A stretch of DNA of 35,475 nt from the NCBI GenBank assembly GCA_030611315.1, contig JAUWPZ010000023.1, positions 1-35,475 of the forward strand, in the 5' to 3' direction. The position numbers and the translations under genes were made by a program. The notes under the pieces were generated by a model that did no database searches, was not told the DNA's origin, and worked only from the letters and a program-made list of their open reading frames with translations. Positions 1-7,707 of the stretch are shown here, piece by piece (the stretch's first letter is position 1; each line of letters opens with the position of its first letter). This DNA comes from Sedimentisphaerales bacterium. GTDB lineage: Bacteria > Planctomycetota > Phycisphaerae > Sedimentisphaerales > Anaerobacaceae.

Positions 1-1
1 T

Positions 2-1999
2 TCCCCGCAGAGTCCCGTAGATACGGGAGGCCAGGACAAAACGCAATTTGAATGGCTTGTCTCGGCGAACCATATCCTGACCGGTGGAGACATCATGGCA
101 TTCTCGGCGAAGACGGGAAAGCAGCTTTGGACAGCTCCCTGTCACGAAGGCTTCAATTCCCCGGTCGATCTGTTTGTTGCCAATGGCAAGGTATGGAGCG
201 GCATACTGGCATGGGGAAAGCAGCCGGGTATCACAAAGGTATATGACCTCCATACCGGCGAGGTCGTCGCTACGCGCTCGCCCGACCAGGAGACCTACAC
301 TCTCGGGTTTAGTCACACACGCTGCTATCGCCACAAGGCCACCTCGAAGTATATTATCCATGGACGGGCAGGCGTGGAGTTCTTAGATGTGAACGCCGAC
401 CGCGTCATCGCCAATCACTGGGTTCGAGGTGCGTGTCAGTACGGCATACTGCCCTGTAACGGGCTTCTGTATGCACCGACGCATCCCTGCGCGTGCTACA
501 TCACCGCCAAGCTGAGCGGCTTCAATGCGCTCGCCGGAGGCAGGCACGTGGCGCCTGATGCCGAATCTCAGATGTCGAATAGGCTGGAAAAAGGGCCCGC
601 TTACAGCCAAATCAAAATTTATCCCCAAGGGAATCGAAAACCTGTCCCTTCAACAAGCCCCTTAGGGGCAAGCCCAGGGCAGGCTCTGAGCGGAGCCGAA
701 GGAACGAAAATCGACGATGCCTCGTGGGCTACTTACCGCGGCGATAATGAGCGAAGCGGCGCCGCCGGCTTTTCACTCTCACCCAAGCTGCGCCTCAAAT
801 GGGCCAAGGCGTTGCCGGGCCCCTTGACCGCCGTCGTCGCGGCAGAAGGCAGGCTCTACGTGGCGCAACGAGATGCCCATACAGTGCATGCCTTCAAAGC
901 AGACGATGGCTCACCACTCTGGAGCTACACGGTGGGCGGCCGGGTAGATTCGCCGCCCACTATTCAAGGGCCCCTGGTGTATTTCGGCTCGGCTGACGGA
1001 TGGATGTACTGCCTGCACGCCGAGGACGGGGTATTGGTGTGGCGCTTCCGCATTGCTCCGGAATCGCGACAGATATTTTCGTATGGTCAACTGGAATCGG
1101 TGTGGCCGGTTCATGGCAACGTGTTGGTGTGCCGGGGGCCCAAAGACAGCACTCGCTTGGTGGCGTACGCGGCGGCCGGAAGATCATCCTACGTGGACGG
1201 CGGTGTGTACCTTTGTGGCGTGGACGCTGTGACGGGTGAGCCGGTCACCAGGCGGCGAATTTCCCATCGCGACCCTGAAACCGGCCGGGAACCACAGGAC
1301 GTGATTCGTGGAACAAAGATGCCGGGGGCCATACCTGACGTCCTGGCCACGGATGGTTCTTCACTCTTCATGAGGCATCTACGTTTCAACTTCAACGGCC
1401 AGACCCTCGAGGCGAATGTAGACCACCTCTTCAGTTCCGCCGGTTACTTGGACGACACATGGTGGCATCGTACGTACCTGCAAATCGGGCGGGACATGGG
1501 CACCGGATACGGCGGTTGGGGGGCCGCGGGCAACGTCCGCATTTCCGGTCGGGCCCTTGTGAGGAATGAAAGCCGTGCATTCGGCTTCGGTAGAAAGGCG
1601 TACACCATAACCGGCAGCCATCTCGGGTTGCAGTCGGAATATCATCTGTTTGCCGCCGATATCGAACCGCGCCAACCCACAAAAGAGAAAAAGAAAGGCA
1701 AGAAAGGCCAGGTGAAGTTGAAGTACCTCTGGTCAAGAGCTATCCCCTTCTACCCGCGTGCTATGCTCTTGGCCGGCGATACGCTTTTCTTAGCTGGGCC
1801 CAGCGAAATCCTCGACTTTGCATCGAAAACGCCAAAGGGAGATATCTGGTTGTGGGCTGTCTCAACAGAGGATGGTACCAAAAAGGCTGAATATAGGCTG
1901 AAGGCTGCGCCCGTATATGACAGCTTCGCCGGCTATCGGGGCAACCTGTATTTCACGACCGTTGACAGCAGGATTGTGTGTTATCAGCCGGAAGAATAA
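2..1999 (+). CDS. PQQ-like beta-propeller repeat protein (5' truncated by window edge)
   Basis: The frame is open from base 2, so the gene begins outside the window; 665 residues are visible. Blade motifs of the PQQ/quinoprotein type recur, for example AFSAKTGKQLW, VHAFKADDGSPLWSY and YCLHAEDGVLVWRF. The stretch GFSHTRCYRHKATSKYII followed by NHWVRGACQYGILP and a PCACYITAKLSGFNA segment is characteristic of large planctomycete PQQ-binding-like proteins. No catalytic role can be read from it; such proteins are usually periplasmic or secreted, but the N-terminus is not visible. Between two propeller segments a palindromic repeat (645-705) is translated in frame as PSTSPLGASPGQALSGAEGT, followed by a second set of blades. 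A Lys-rich insert (KEKKKGKKGQ) lies near residue 565. No downstream partner on this strand. The family call is secure; the function is unknown. Confidence 0.9.
   Translation, partial: SPQSPVDTGGQDKTQFEWLVSANHILTGGDIMAFSAKTGKQLWTAPCHEGFNSPVDLFVANGKVWSGILAWGKQPGITKVYDLHTGEVVATRSPDQETYTLGFSHTRCYRHKATSKYIIHGRAGVEFLDVNADRVIANHWVRGACQYGILPCNGLLYAPTHPCACYITAKLSGFNALAGGRHVAPDAESQMSNRLEKGPAYSQIKIYPQGNRKPVPSTSPLGASPGQALSGAEGTKIDDASWATYRGDNERSGAAGFSLSPKLRLKWAKALPGPLTAVVAAEGRLYVAQRDAHTVHAFKADDGSPLWSYTVGGRVDSPPTIQGPLVYFGSADGWMYCLHAEDGVLVWRFRIAPESRQIFSYGQLESVWPVHGNVLVCRGPKDSTRLVAYAAAGRSSYVDGGVYLCGVDAVTGEPVTRRRISHRDPETGREPQDVIRGTKMPGAIPDVLATDGSSLFMRHLRFNFNGQTLEANVDHLFSSAGYLDDTWWHRTYLQIGRDMGTGYGGWGAAGNVRISGRALVRNESRAFGFGRKAYTITGSHLGLQSEYHLFAADIEPRQPTKEKKKGKKGQVKLKYLWSRAIPFYPRAMLLAGDTLFLAGPSEILDFASKTPKGDIWLWAVSTEDGTKKAEYRLKAAPVYDSFAGYRGNLYFTTVDSRIVCYQPEE
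645..705 (+). repeat. REP-like palindromic element inside the beta-propeller gene
   Basis: The element is bounded by the inverted pentamers CCTTC (647-651) and GAAGG (698-702). It contains a hairpin GCCCC-tta-GGGGC and a second hairpin GGCTC-tgagcg-GAGCC. It resembles the widespread REP-type sequence whose translation reads SGQALSGAEG. It keeps the reading frame open and sits in a linker between propeller segments. What is seen: palindromes and an intact frame. What is inferred: insertion of a dispersed repeat. Confidence 0.7.
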
Positions 2000-2256
2000 C
2001 GGCGGCGATACAAAATTCTCACTCTGGTTCGCTCTGTTTGCAGGCAGCAGTTGCGTTCTGATGCCTGGAGTATGAATCTTTCGGTTGCGTAGAACGACCG
2101 AGGTTCTCCTTTACCGCCCCTGCCGGCTTGTGAAAGCCAATGCTGCTCTTGTCATCCCTGCCAATCGAAGAAAATCACGTCTTTTCATTTTCTCACACCT
2201 TAGAACTCTAAGATTATTCTATCTGGGTTAATTATAGCCAAGGTTATACCAATTTT
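2000..2256. other. Intergenic stretch with no recognised gene
   Basis: This AT-richer spacer follows the beta-propeller gene. I see no convincing ORF, RNA or terminator in it. It leads directly into the transposase remnant at about 2257, so part of it may be decayed insertion-sequence DNA. Confidence 0.5.
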
Positions 2257-2397
2257 GATGCAGGCATCAAATATGGCCGGGCAAATCGCATCTGGGTAAT
2301 GGACAGAGGTATGGTCAGCGAGGGCAATCTACAGTTCGTTCGTGGCCGAGGCGGTTCATACATAGTCGGAACACCCAGACCGAGAAATACCCGTTAA
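2257..2397 (+). pseudogene. IS1634/IS4-type transposase remnant
   Basis: Reading from 2257, the frame encodes KYGRANRIWVMDRGM, then VSEGNLQFVRGRGG and YIVGTPRPRNTR before TAA at 2395-2397. This matches the block around the second catalytic Asp of IS1634-family DDE transposases (typically YG..ERIWVMDRGMVSEENL...GGRYIVGTP). Only about 46 of several hundred residues remain, with no start codon or upstream domain, so it is a dead fragment. Its stop codon overlaps the stop of the convergent Minf_1886-family gene, placing one boundary of the old insertion there. The assignment rests on motif recognition. Confidence 0.65.
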
Positions 2398-2762
2398 AAC
2401 TTGAAATTGTCCTTGAAGACGGTTTGGAAATCGTAAACATCGTTGAAATCATCAATAGAATCTGTCGGCTGGGCGCTCATCCATTTGTTCTTTATCATCA
2501 GGTACACTATCTCGCCGAAATCACGAGTTGTTTTTACCCCCCACGTCTTCAGCACCAACACCGCCAGTCTGCCCCATTTTTCAATAGCCAGCTTCCTCAG
2601 TCCCTCGCAAAGTGTTTGGCCGTTGACGTGACTGGGTTTGTCGGGGACTTTTTTTGCAGTGTAGTCGAGCCCCTCATAGACGAAGTTGACGGCCTGCTGG
2701 CTGAAACGCCCGTCTTTTTTGGCAATTGCTTCGAGTTTTTTCTTCATTTCCATTTTTTTCAC
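2394..2762 (-). CDS. Minf_1886 family conserved protein
   Basis: A 122-residue soluble protein. The core (ARFSQ-like DGRFSQQAVNFVYEGLDYT, then HVNGQTLCEGLRKLAIEKWG, VLKTWGVKTTRDFGEIVYLMI and a final DDFNDVYDF) matches the Minf_1886 family of uncharacterised proteins found mainly in Planctomycetes and Verrucomicrobia. The function is unknown. It lies 47 bp downstream of metG on the same strand and is probably the last gene of the dnaE-metG operon. The start is uncertain: GTG at 2762 and ATGs at 2753 and 2747 are all in frame, and no strong ribosome binding site separates them. Length is normal for the family. Its stop codon touches a transposase remnant, but the C-terminus looks intact. Confidence 0.85.
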   Translation of the reverse strand: MKKMEMKKKLEAIAKKDGRFSQQAVNFVYEGLDYTAKKVPDKPSHVNGQTLCEGLRKLAIEKWGRLAVLVLKTWGVKTTRDFGEIVYLMIKNKWMSAQPTDSIDDFNDVYDFQTVFKDNFKF

Positions 2763-2809
2763 CGCATATTTTTAACGGCCCTTATGTTCTGAGAGGGGAT
2801 AGTCCTTTA

Positions 2810-4837
2810 TCAACTGACCTGCCGTCCGGGTTTGGCCCCGGCATCGGCTGACAGCATAAAGATATCTTTTCCGCCGGTGCCCGCTGCCAGAATCATACCT
2901 TCGGACAGGCCGAATCTCATCTGTCGGGGCTTGAGGTTGGCCAGATAGACTACGATTTTGCCGGTCAGCTCGTCTGGTGTATATGCTTGAGCAATACCGG
3001 CCAGGACACTTTTCTGTCCGCCTGGAGGCGGACCTACGTCCAGAACCAGACGCAGCAGTTTGTCGGCGCCTTCGACAGGCTCGGCCTTGACGACTTTGGC
3101 GATTCGCAAGTCGATTTTTGCAAAATCCTCGATGGTGCACTCCGGCTTTAGCGGCTCGGCGGTGACGGTCTGCTCTTCGGTATCGGCCGGGGGGCCGGGG
3201 GCGCCGGTGTCTTTACTTTCTTCTATCATTGCATTCACCTGTTTTTCATCAATTCTTTCAACCAATCGTTGGAAGTCGTTTATTTTGTGGTTCTCCAGCA
3301 CTGTTTCGACGTCCGCGAAAGTTAATGTATCGACATTGAGAAACTGTTGAACCTTTTGAGAATATTTCGGCAGGATGGGCTTGAGATAAATCGTCAGGAT
3401 ACGCACTGCGTTTACTACAGCGGTCAATGTGGCCCGGGTCTTTTCCAAATCTGTTTTTACCGTTACCCACGGCTGATTCTGTTCGACATATCGATTCGCC
3501 TCGTCGGCCAAAGCGGTAATTGTGCGGACAGCGGCGGCAAAGTTAAGGCCCTCGTAGTCCTTTATAATCTGGTCTTTGGCGGCGGCGAGCTTATTTATTA
3601 ACTCCCTGCCGGCCTGGTCCAATCGGCCAAGCTGAGCATCCAGTTTCTTTGTCAGCATCGGCCCGGAGCGAGACGCCAGGTTTGCAAATTTGCCGACCAA
3701 ATTGGAATTGGTCTTGTTCACGAAATCCTCTATCCTCAAATCTATATCATCGATACCGTCGGTCAGTTTGCTTGCGTAGTAGTATCGCAGGTATTCGGGG
3801 TCCAGGTATTTTATATAAGTGCTTGCCTTGATGAAGGTCCCGCGCGATTTGCTCATTTTTTCGCCGTTGACGGTCAAAAAGCCGTGGACGAAAAGTTTGT
3901 TGGCCGGACGAAAGCCGGACCCTATCAACATTGCCGGAAAAAACAGCGAGTGGAAATACATAATGACCTTGCCGATGAAGTGATAGAGCTCGTATTCGCC
4001 GCTGTTCCAGAGGTTGTCGAAATCGAGGTTGTTTCTATCGCAGTAGTTCTTGGCTGAGGCCATATATCCGATGGGCGCATCCAGCCAGACGTAGAAGAAC
4101 TTGTTTTCTTCTCCGGGTATCTTGAAGCCGAAGTATGGGCCGTCGCGGGATATGTCCCAATCCTTCAGGCCTGTTGTGAACCATTCGTCGAGCTTGTTTG
4201 CCACCGATTTTTGGGCGTATCCTCCTGCGATAAGGTCCTTTAATTGTGTTTCATAGTCGGCCAGTTTGAAAAAGTAGTGCTCGGACGTTCGAAGCACCGG
4301 TTTGGCTCGGCAGGTTGCACAGTAGGGATTTATCAGGTCGGTGGGCTGATACGTCGTGCTGCAGACTTCGCAGGAGTCGCCGTATTGGTTTTCGGCCTTG
4401 CACCGAGGGCACGTGCCGCGAACAAACCTGTCAGGCAGTGACATCCGGCAGTTTTCGCAATAGGCCTGTTCCACGTTTCGCTTAACGATTGAGCCGGCCT
4501 GGTTCAGACGCTTGAAGATAAGCTCGCTGAAATACTTGTTCTCGGGCGTGTGGGTTGAGTAGTAATTATCGAATTCTATATGAAAGCCGTCGAAATCCGC
4601 TTTGTGCTCTTTGTGCACTTGTTCAATCAGTTCCTCCGGAGTTATGCCGGCGGCGCGGGCGCTTATCATAATCGGCGTGCCGTGAGTATCGTCGGCGCAA
4701 AAGTAAAGGCACTGGTTGCCGCACATCTTCTGGAAGCGCACCCAGATGTCCGTTTGGAGATACTCAACCAAATGTCCGATGTGTATCGGGCCGTTTGCAT
4801 AGGGCAAAGCTGATGTTACGACGATTTTGCGAGGCAT
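2810..4837 (-). CDS. metG: Methionine--tRNA ligase
   Basis: A 675-residue methionyl-tRNA synthetase that charges tRNA-Met in the cytoplasm. The class I signature HIGH is at residues 19-22 (after PYANGPI), and KMSKSRG lies near residue 327. The connective-peptide zinc knuckles are present as CENC...CPRC, CEVC and CATC around residues 127-177, so this is the form with two zinc sites. The last ~100 residues (DLRIAKVVKAEPVEGADKLL) form the EMAP/Arc1p-like tRNA-binding domain that is appended in many bacteria and promotes dimerisation. The start ATG is preceded by GGAAGGA. It sits 16 bp after ricT; the same holB-ricT-metG proximity is known from Bacillus. Length and motifs are normal. Confidence 0.98.
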   Translation of the reverse strand: MPRKIVVTSALPYANGPIHIGHLVEYLQTDIWVRFQKMCGNQCLYFCADDTHGTPIMISARAAGITPEELIEQVHKEHKADFDGFHIEFDNYYSTHTPENKYFSELIFKRLNQAGSIVKRNVEQAYCENCRMSLPDRFVRGTCPRCKAENQYGDSCEVCSTTYQPTDLINPYCATCRAKPVLRTSEHYFFKLADYETQLKDLIAGGYAQKSVANKLDEWFTTGLKDWDISRDGPYFGFKIPGEENKFFYVWLDAPIGYMASAKNYCDRNNLDFDNLWNSGEYELYHFIGKVIMYFHSLFFPAMLIGSGFRPANKLFVHGFLTVNGEKMSKSRGTFIKASTYIKYLDPEYLRYYYASKLTDGIDDIDLRIEDFVNKTNSNLVGKFANLASRSGPMLTKKLDAQLGRLDQAGRELINKLAAAKDQIIKDYEGLNFAAAVRTITALADEANRYVEQNQPWVTVKTDLEKTRATLTAVVNAVRILTIYLKPILPKYSQKVQQFLNVDTLTFADVETVLENHKINDFQRLVERIDEKQVNAMIEESKDTGAPGPPADTEEQTVTAEPLKPECTIEDFAKIDLRIAKVVKAEPVEGADKLLRLVLDVGPPPGGQKSVLAGIAQAYTPDELTGKIVVYLANLKPRQMRFGLSEGMILAAGTGGKDIFMLSADAGAKPGRQVS

Positions 4838-4853
4838 ATTCCTTCCCCGGCGA

Positions 4854-5819
4854 CTAGCGCTTTTTGTTTTCCTTTTTATTCTTTGGAGTACTACTCTGTT
4901 TTTTCTCTGTGGCTGCAGGAGAGGGGATTATCTCAATTTCCTCGACGCCGACAGCGATTTTTTCTCCGCTCTCGTATTCAACCACAACAAGTTGAGTCAA
5001 TATCTGAGTGCCTATCACCCTGCCCTGGCCGTGTTTGGTTTTCACCCTCGTATTCTTTTTTGGAAGGCGTTTCTTAAGCTCGGTGTAAGTTTTGTCTTCG
5101 TATCTCAGGCAGCACTTCAGTCTGCCGCAATAGCCGGAGATTTTCGAAGGGTCGAGTGTCGCCTTTTGCATTTTGGCCATTCGCATATTGACCGGCTTGA
5201 GCAGCTTGAGAAATCTTTTGCAGCAGCATTCCTGTCCGCAGTTTTCCACATCGCCGAGCAGTTTGGCTTCATCGCGTGAGCCGATTTGACGCATTTCGAT
5301 TCTTGTCTGGTACTCGTGTGCGATTTTTTTTACCAGCTCGCGGAAGTCCACCCGGCCGTCGGACATAAAGTAGAAGATGATGCGCTCGCCGCCGAATATG
5401 TGTTCGGCGTCCACTATTTTCATCGGCAGGTCCAGCTCTTTGATGAAACGTCTGCAGCATTCAATCTCATCTTTTGTGATTTTCTGTAAATGTCGCTCTT
5501 CGCTTATATCCTCTGTAGTTGCATAACGGAGGAATTTGCCGGCTCGGTCGCAGGCCAAATCGATATCGCTGTTGTCGAAATACTCTTTTACCTGGTTGCT
5601 GTTTAGCTTGAATTGTCCGCCCCTGTAGGAGGTAAGCTGACCGACAAGGTAGCCTAATTCAAGGCCCTTGTCCGTTTTTACCACCACGCGGTTGTTCACT
5701 TTGGATATTTTCGTTTCGTGGTGCTCAAAAAAGCCTAACGCGTTCATCCGGCCGTAACGGACCAGCATGTTTTTTTTATTTCTTGCCTGCTTGGGCTTTG
5801 TTTGTAAGACTTTTGACAT
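4854..5819 (-). CDS. ricT: PSP1-domain protein (RicT/YaaT-like)
   Basis: A 321-residue cytoplasmic protein with the PSP1 fold. Diagnostic features are the GLELGYLVG segment, HIFGGERIIFYFMSDGRVDFRELVKKIAHEYQTRIEM, and two Cys-rich clusters: CGQECCCKRF (about residues 193-202) and GYCGRLKCCLRYE (about 229-241). In Bacillus, RicT (YaaT) acts with RicA and RicF in a complex that binds Fe-S clusters and affects RNA processing; partner genes are not visible here. The C-terminus is a Lys/Ser-rich tail (KKQSSTPKNKKENKK) that is probably disordered. The gene lies 22 bp after holB and 16 bp before metG, the same order as the Bacillus tmk-holB-yaaT-metS region. The family is certain; the exact role in this phylum is not. 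Confidence 0.92.
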   Translation of the reverse strand: MSKVLQTKPKQARNKKNMLVRYGRMNALGFFEHHETKISKVNNRVVVKTDKGLELGYLVGQLTSYRGGQFKLNSNQVKEYFDNSDIDLACDRAGKFLRYATTEDISEERHLQKITKDEIECCRRFIKELDLPMKIVDAEHIFGGERIIFYFMSDGRVDFRELVKKIAHEYQTRIEMRQIGSRDEAKLLGDVENCGQECCCKRFLKLLKPVNMRMAKMQKATLDPSKISGYCGRLKCCLRYEDKTYTELKKRLPKKNTRVKTKHGQGRVIGTQILTQLVVVEYESGEKIAVGVEEIEIIPSPAATEKKQSSTPKNKKENKKR

Positions 5820-5841
5820 ATATGTTACCTGAACGGGTTCT

Positions 5842-6972
5842 CTAAACCGTTATTGTATCAGAACCGGCGAGGTTTAACAATAGTTGTTCGAAAATAAGCT
5901 TCTCGTTAACGCTGGACTCCACCCAACGCAGTGTCTCGTAGCAATCGGCGATTTTTGCCGCCGCCAGTTCAGGGTCGAAGCGACCGGCCAACTTTTCTAT
6001 CTGCTCTTTTTGGTCGAAATTGACAGCTTCGGTCACCGACGGCCCTGCGACGTTGAGTTTCATGGCATCGTGCAGGGCCGATATGATTATTTGGATAAGA
6101 CTCTTTTGTGCCCTTCGATTGATATCGGTTTTGCTTCTGGCTTCGTCAAGGTCGGCCCAGACGGCGGCGATTTTCTTGCTTTTGTCCAGGAGCTGCTGTG
6201 CTATGTCCAGTGAGTCTGCAAGCTCGCAGTCGGCTAAAGAATTTACCAGCTCTTTCTTGATTTTATAAAGATTTGCATCGGCCAGCTCGAGTTGTGCCCA
6301 TTGACAGGCCATACCCAGGCTGCCTTGAGCCAGACGCGCAAAGTATTGGGTTTTTTCACGCTCGATACCCATCTCTTTCAATTTTTCGATTATTTTGTTT
6401 TCTTCTATGATGCCGAACCGGATTATCTGGCATCTTGATTTGGTCGTGGGCAACAGCTTTTCGAGACGGGTGCAGAGCAGGATGATAGAGCAGTATTCGG
6501 GCGGCTCTTCGAGGACTTTTAACAGGCAGTTCTGCGAGGCGGCATTTAGCCTTTCGGCTTCGCTGACGATGAAGACCTTACGCTGCGAGAGGGTTGGCCT
6601 GTTCGACACTTTTTCTATGAGGAACTCTCGAATGACGTCAATCGGTAAATCGACCGGTGTTTTTCTGTCTTTGCCGTCTTTGGTAAATTTGACCAATTCC
6701 TTATAGATGGGATTGAAATCCGGGTGTGAACCGGCTTCGAGGCTTCGGCAGGATTGGCATGAGCCGCAACTGTCGGTAAAATCAGCCGAGTCTGTCTTTT
6801 TTACTATTTTGTTTTGGCAGAGAAGCATCCTGGCCCATTCGAGGGCGGTTTTGAATTTACCCACGCCTTCGGGACCGGCAAAAATATATGCGTGTGCAGG
6901 CCGGCCCGCCGCAAAGGCCCGTTGCAGAATTGCAATCGTTTTGTCCTGACAAAAAATATCTTCGAGTGACAT
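5842..6972 (-). CDS. holB: DNA polymerase III delta' subunit
   Basis: A 376-residue AAA+ clamp-loader subunit. The N-terminus has FAGPEGVGKFKTA (P-loop position, Walker A-like), followed by a zinc module CGSCQSC, VIREFLIEKVSNRPTLSQRKVFIVSEAERLN with the Walker B region, and LLKVLEEPPEYCSIILLC with the sensor segment TTKSRCQIIRF, which carries the SRC motif. The C-terminal ~150 residues are helical, as expected for the collar domain. It loads the beta clamp together with tau/gamma and delta, neither of which is encoded here. The ATG has no obvious ribosome binding site; the 58-bp spacer from tmk is made of AT-rich word repeats. Confidence 0.95.
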   Translation of the reverse strand: MSLEDIFCQDKTIAILQRAFAAGRPAHAYIFAGPEGVGKFKTALEWARMLLCQNKIVKKTDSADFTDSCGSCQSCRSLEAGSHPDFNPIYKELVKFTKDGKDRKTPVDLPIDVIREFLIEKVSNRPTLSQRKVFIVSEAERLNAASQNCLLKVLEEPPEYCSIILLCTRLEKLLPTTKSRCQIIRFGIIEENKIIEKLKEMGIEREKTQYFARLAQGSLGMACQWAQLELADANLYKIKKELVNSLADCELADSLDIAQQLLDKSKKIAAVWADLDEARSKTDINRRAQKSLIQIIISALHDAMKLNVAGPSVTEAVNFDQKEQIEKLAGRFDPELAAAKIADCYETLRWVESSVNEKLIFEQLLLNLAGSDTITV

Positions 6973-7030
6973 GATATAAATTAACCAATTCTCTAATTTG
7001 CTAATCTCTAATTCTCTGTGACCTCTGTGG
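6973..7030. repeat. Low-complexity word-repeat spacer (tmk-holB)
   Basis: The spacer is built of short, drifting copies of CTAATT/CTAATC words followed by CTCTGTGACCTCTGTGGC. It is the leader of holB and resembles other wordy spacers in this window. No promoter or ribosome binding site is apparent in it. Confidence 0.5.
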
Positions 7031-7666
7031 CTAAAAATATTTCAGAACTTCTTTTTTTACCTTTTCGTGAACTGTTTCGATGTCGCCGGCGGCATCGACA
7101 ACAAAGAAGTTTTCCCGCTGCTCGGCCAGCTCCAAAAAGCCCTGCCGGACCTTTTCGTGATATTCAGGAGGCTTGGCCTCCATCCTGTCGGGCCTGCCCG
7201 GCAGCCGGCCGGCAGTGGTCTTCACATCGGCATCGAGTATGATAGTCATATCAGGCCAGGGCATGGACAGAGAGTCCTCTGCGAGTTTTATCACGTTGTG
7301 CATTCCAACGCCGCCGGCATGGCCCTGGTAGGCACAGGTGCTCGAAACCCATCTATCGAGGATGATACATGTTTTTTCCCTTATGGCCGGTACTAATTTT
7401 TCCTGCCAGAGCTGCGCCCTTGCCGCCATGTATAATAACAGCTCTGCTCGCGTGCTCATCGCGATGTGTTGAGGGCTTAGCAGGATTTCTCTAATCTTCT
7501 CGCCGATAGGGGTATCGCCGGGGTCGCGAAAGTTGTTCGTCGATATGCCCCGGGCCTGCAGCCACTGGGTCAGAAGTTTTGCCTGCGTGGTCTTGCCGCA
7601 GCCGTCCGGGCCGTCAAGAACTATGAATTTGCCTTTGAGCTTTTCTGTTAAACTCTCGTTATTCAC
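7031..7666 (-). CDS. tmk: Thymidylate kinase
   Basis: About 211 residues. It phosphorylates dTMP to dTDP for DNA synthesis. The P-loop is VLDGPDGCGKTTQ, the DR motif is ILDRWVSSTCAYQG, and the LID-region residues follow PGRPDRMEAK. I chose the GTG at 7666, which has GAGGA seven bases upstream; the frame is open further up to a GTG at 7687, but that codon has no ribosome binding site and the predicted extra seven residues are not conserved-looking. It lies about 40 bp after dnaE and 58 bp before holB, so nucleotide supply and replisome genes are co-expressed. Confidence 0.95.
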   Translation of the reverse strand: MNNESLTEKLKGKFIVLDGPDGCGKTTQAKLLTQWLQARGISTNNFRDPGDTPIGEKIREILLSPQHIAMSTRAELLLYMAARAQLWQEKLVPAIREKTCIILDRWVSSTCAYQGHAGGVGMHNVIKLAEDSLSMPWPDMTIILDADVKTTAGRLPGRPDRMEAKPPEYHEKVRQGFLELAEQRENFFVVDAAGDIETVHEKVKKEVLKYF

Positions 7667-7707
7667 ATTTTTTTCCTCAAGTATCACATTAATATTAATC
7701 TAAGGTC

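Noticed and set aside
4827-5279. 150-residue plus-strand open frame with hydrophobic N-terminus
   Set aside because: Antisense of ricT; the membrane-like look comes from Lys-rich codons read backwards.
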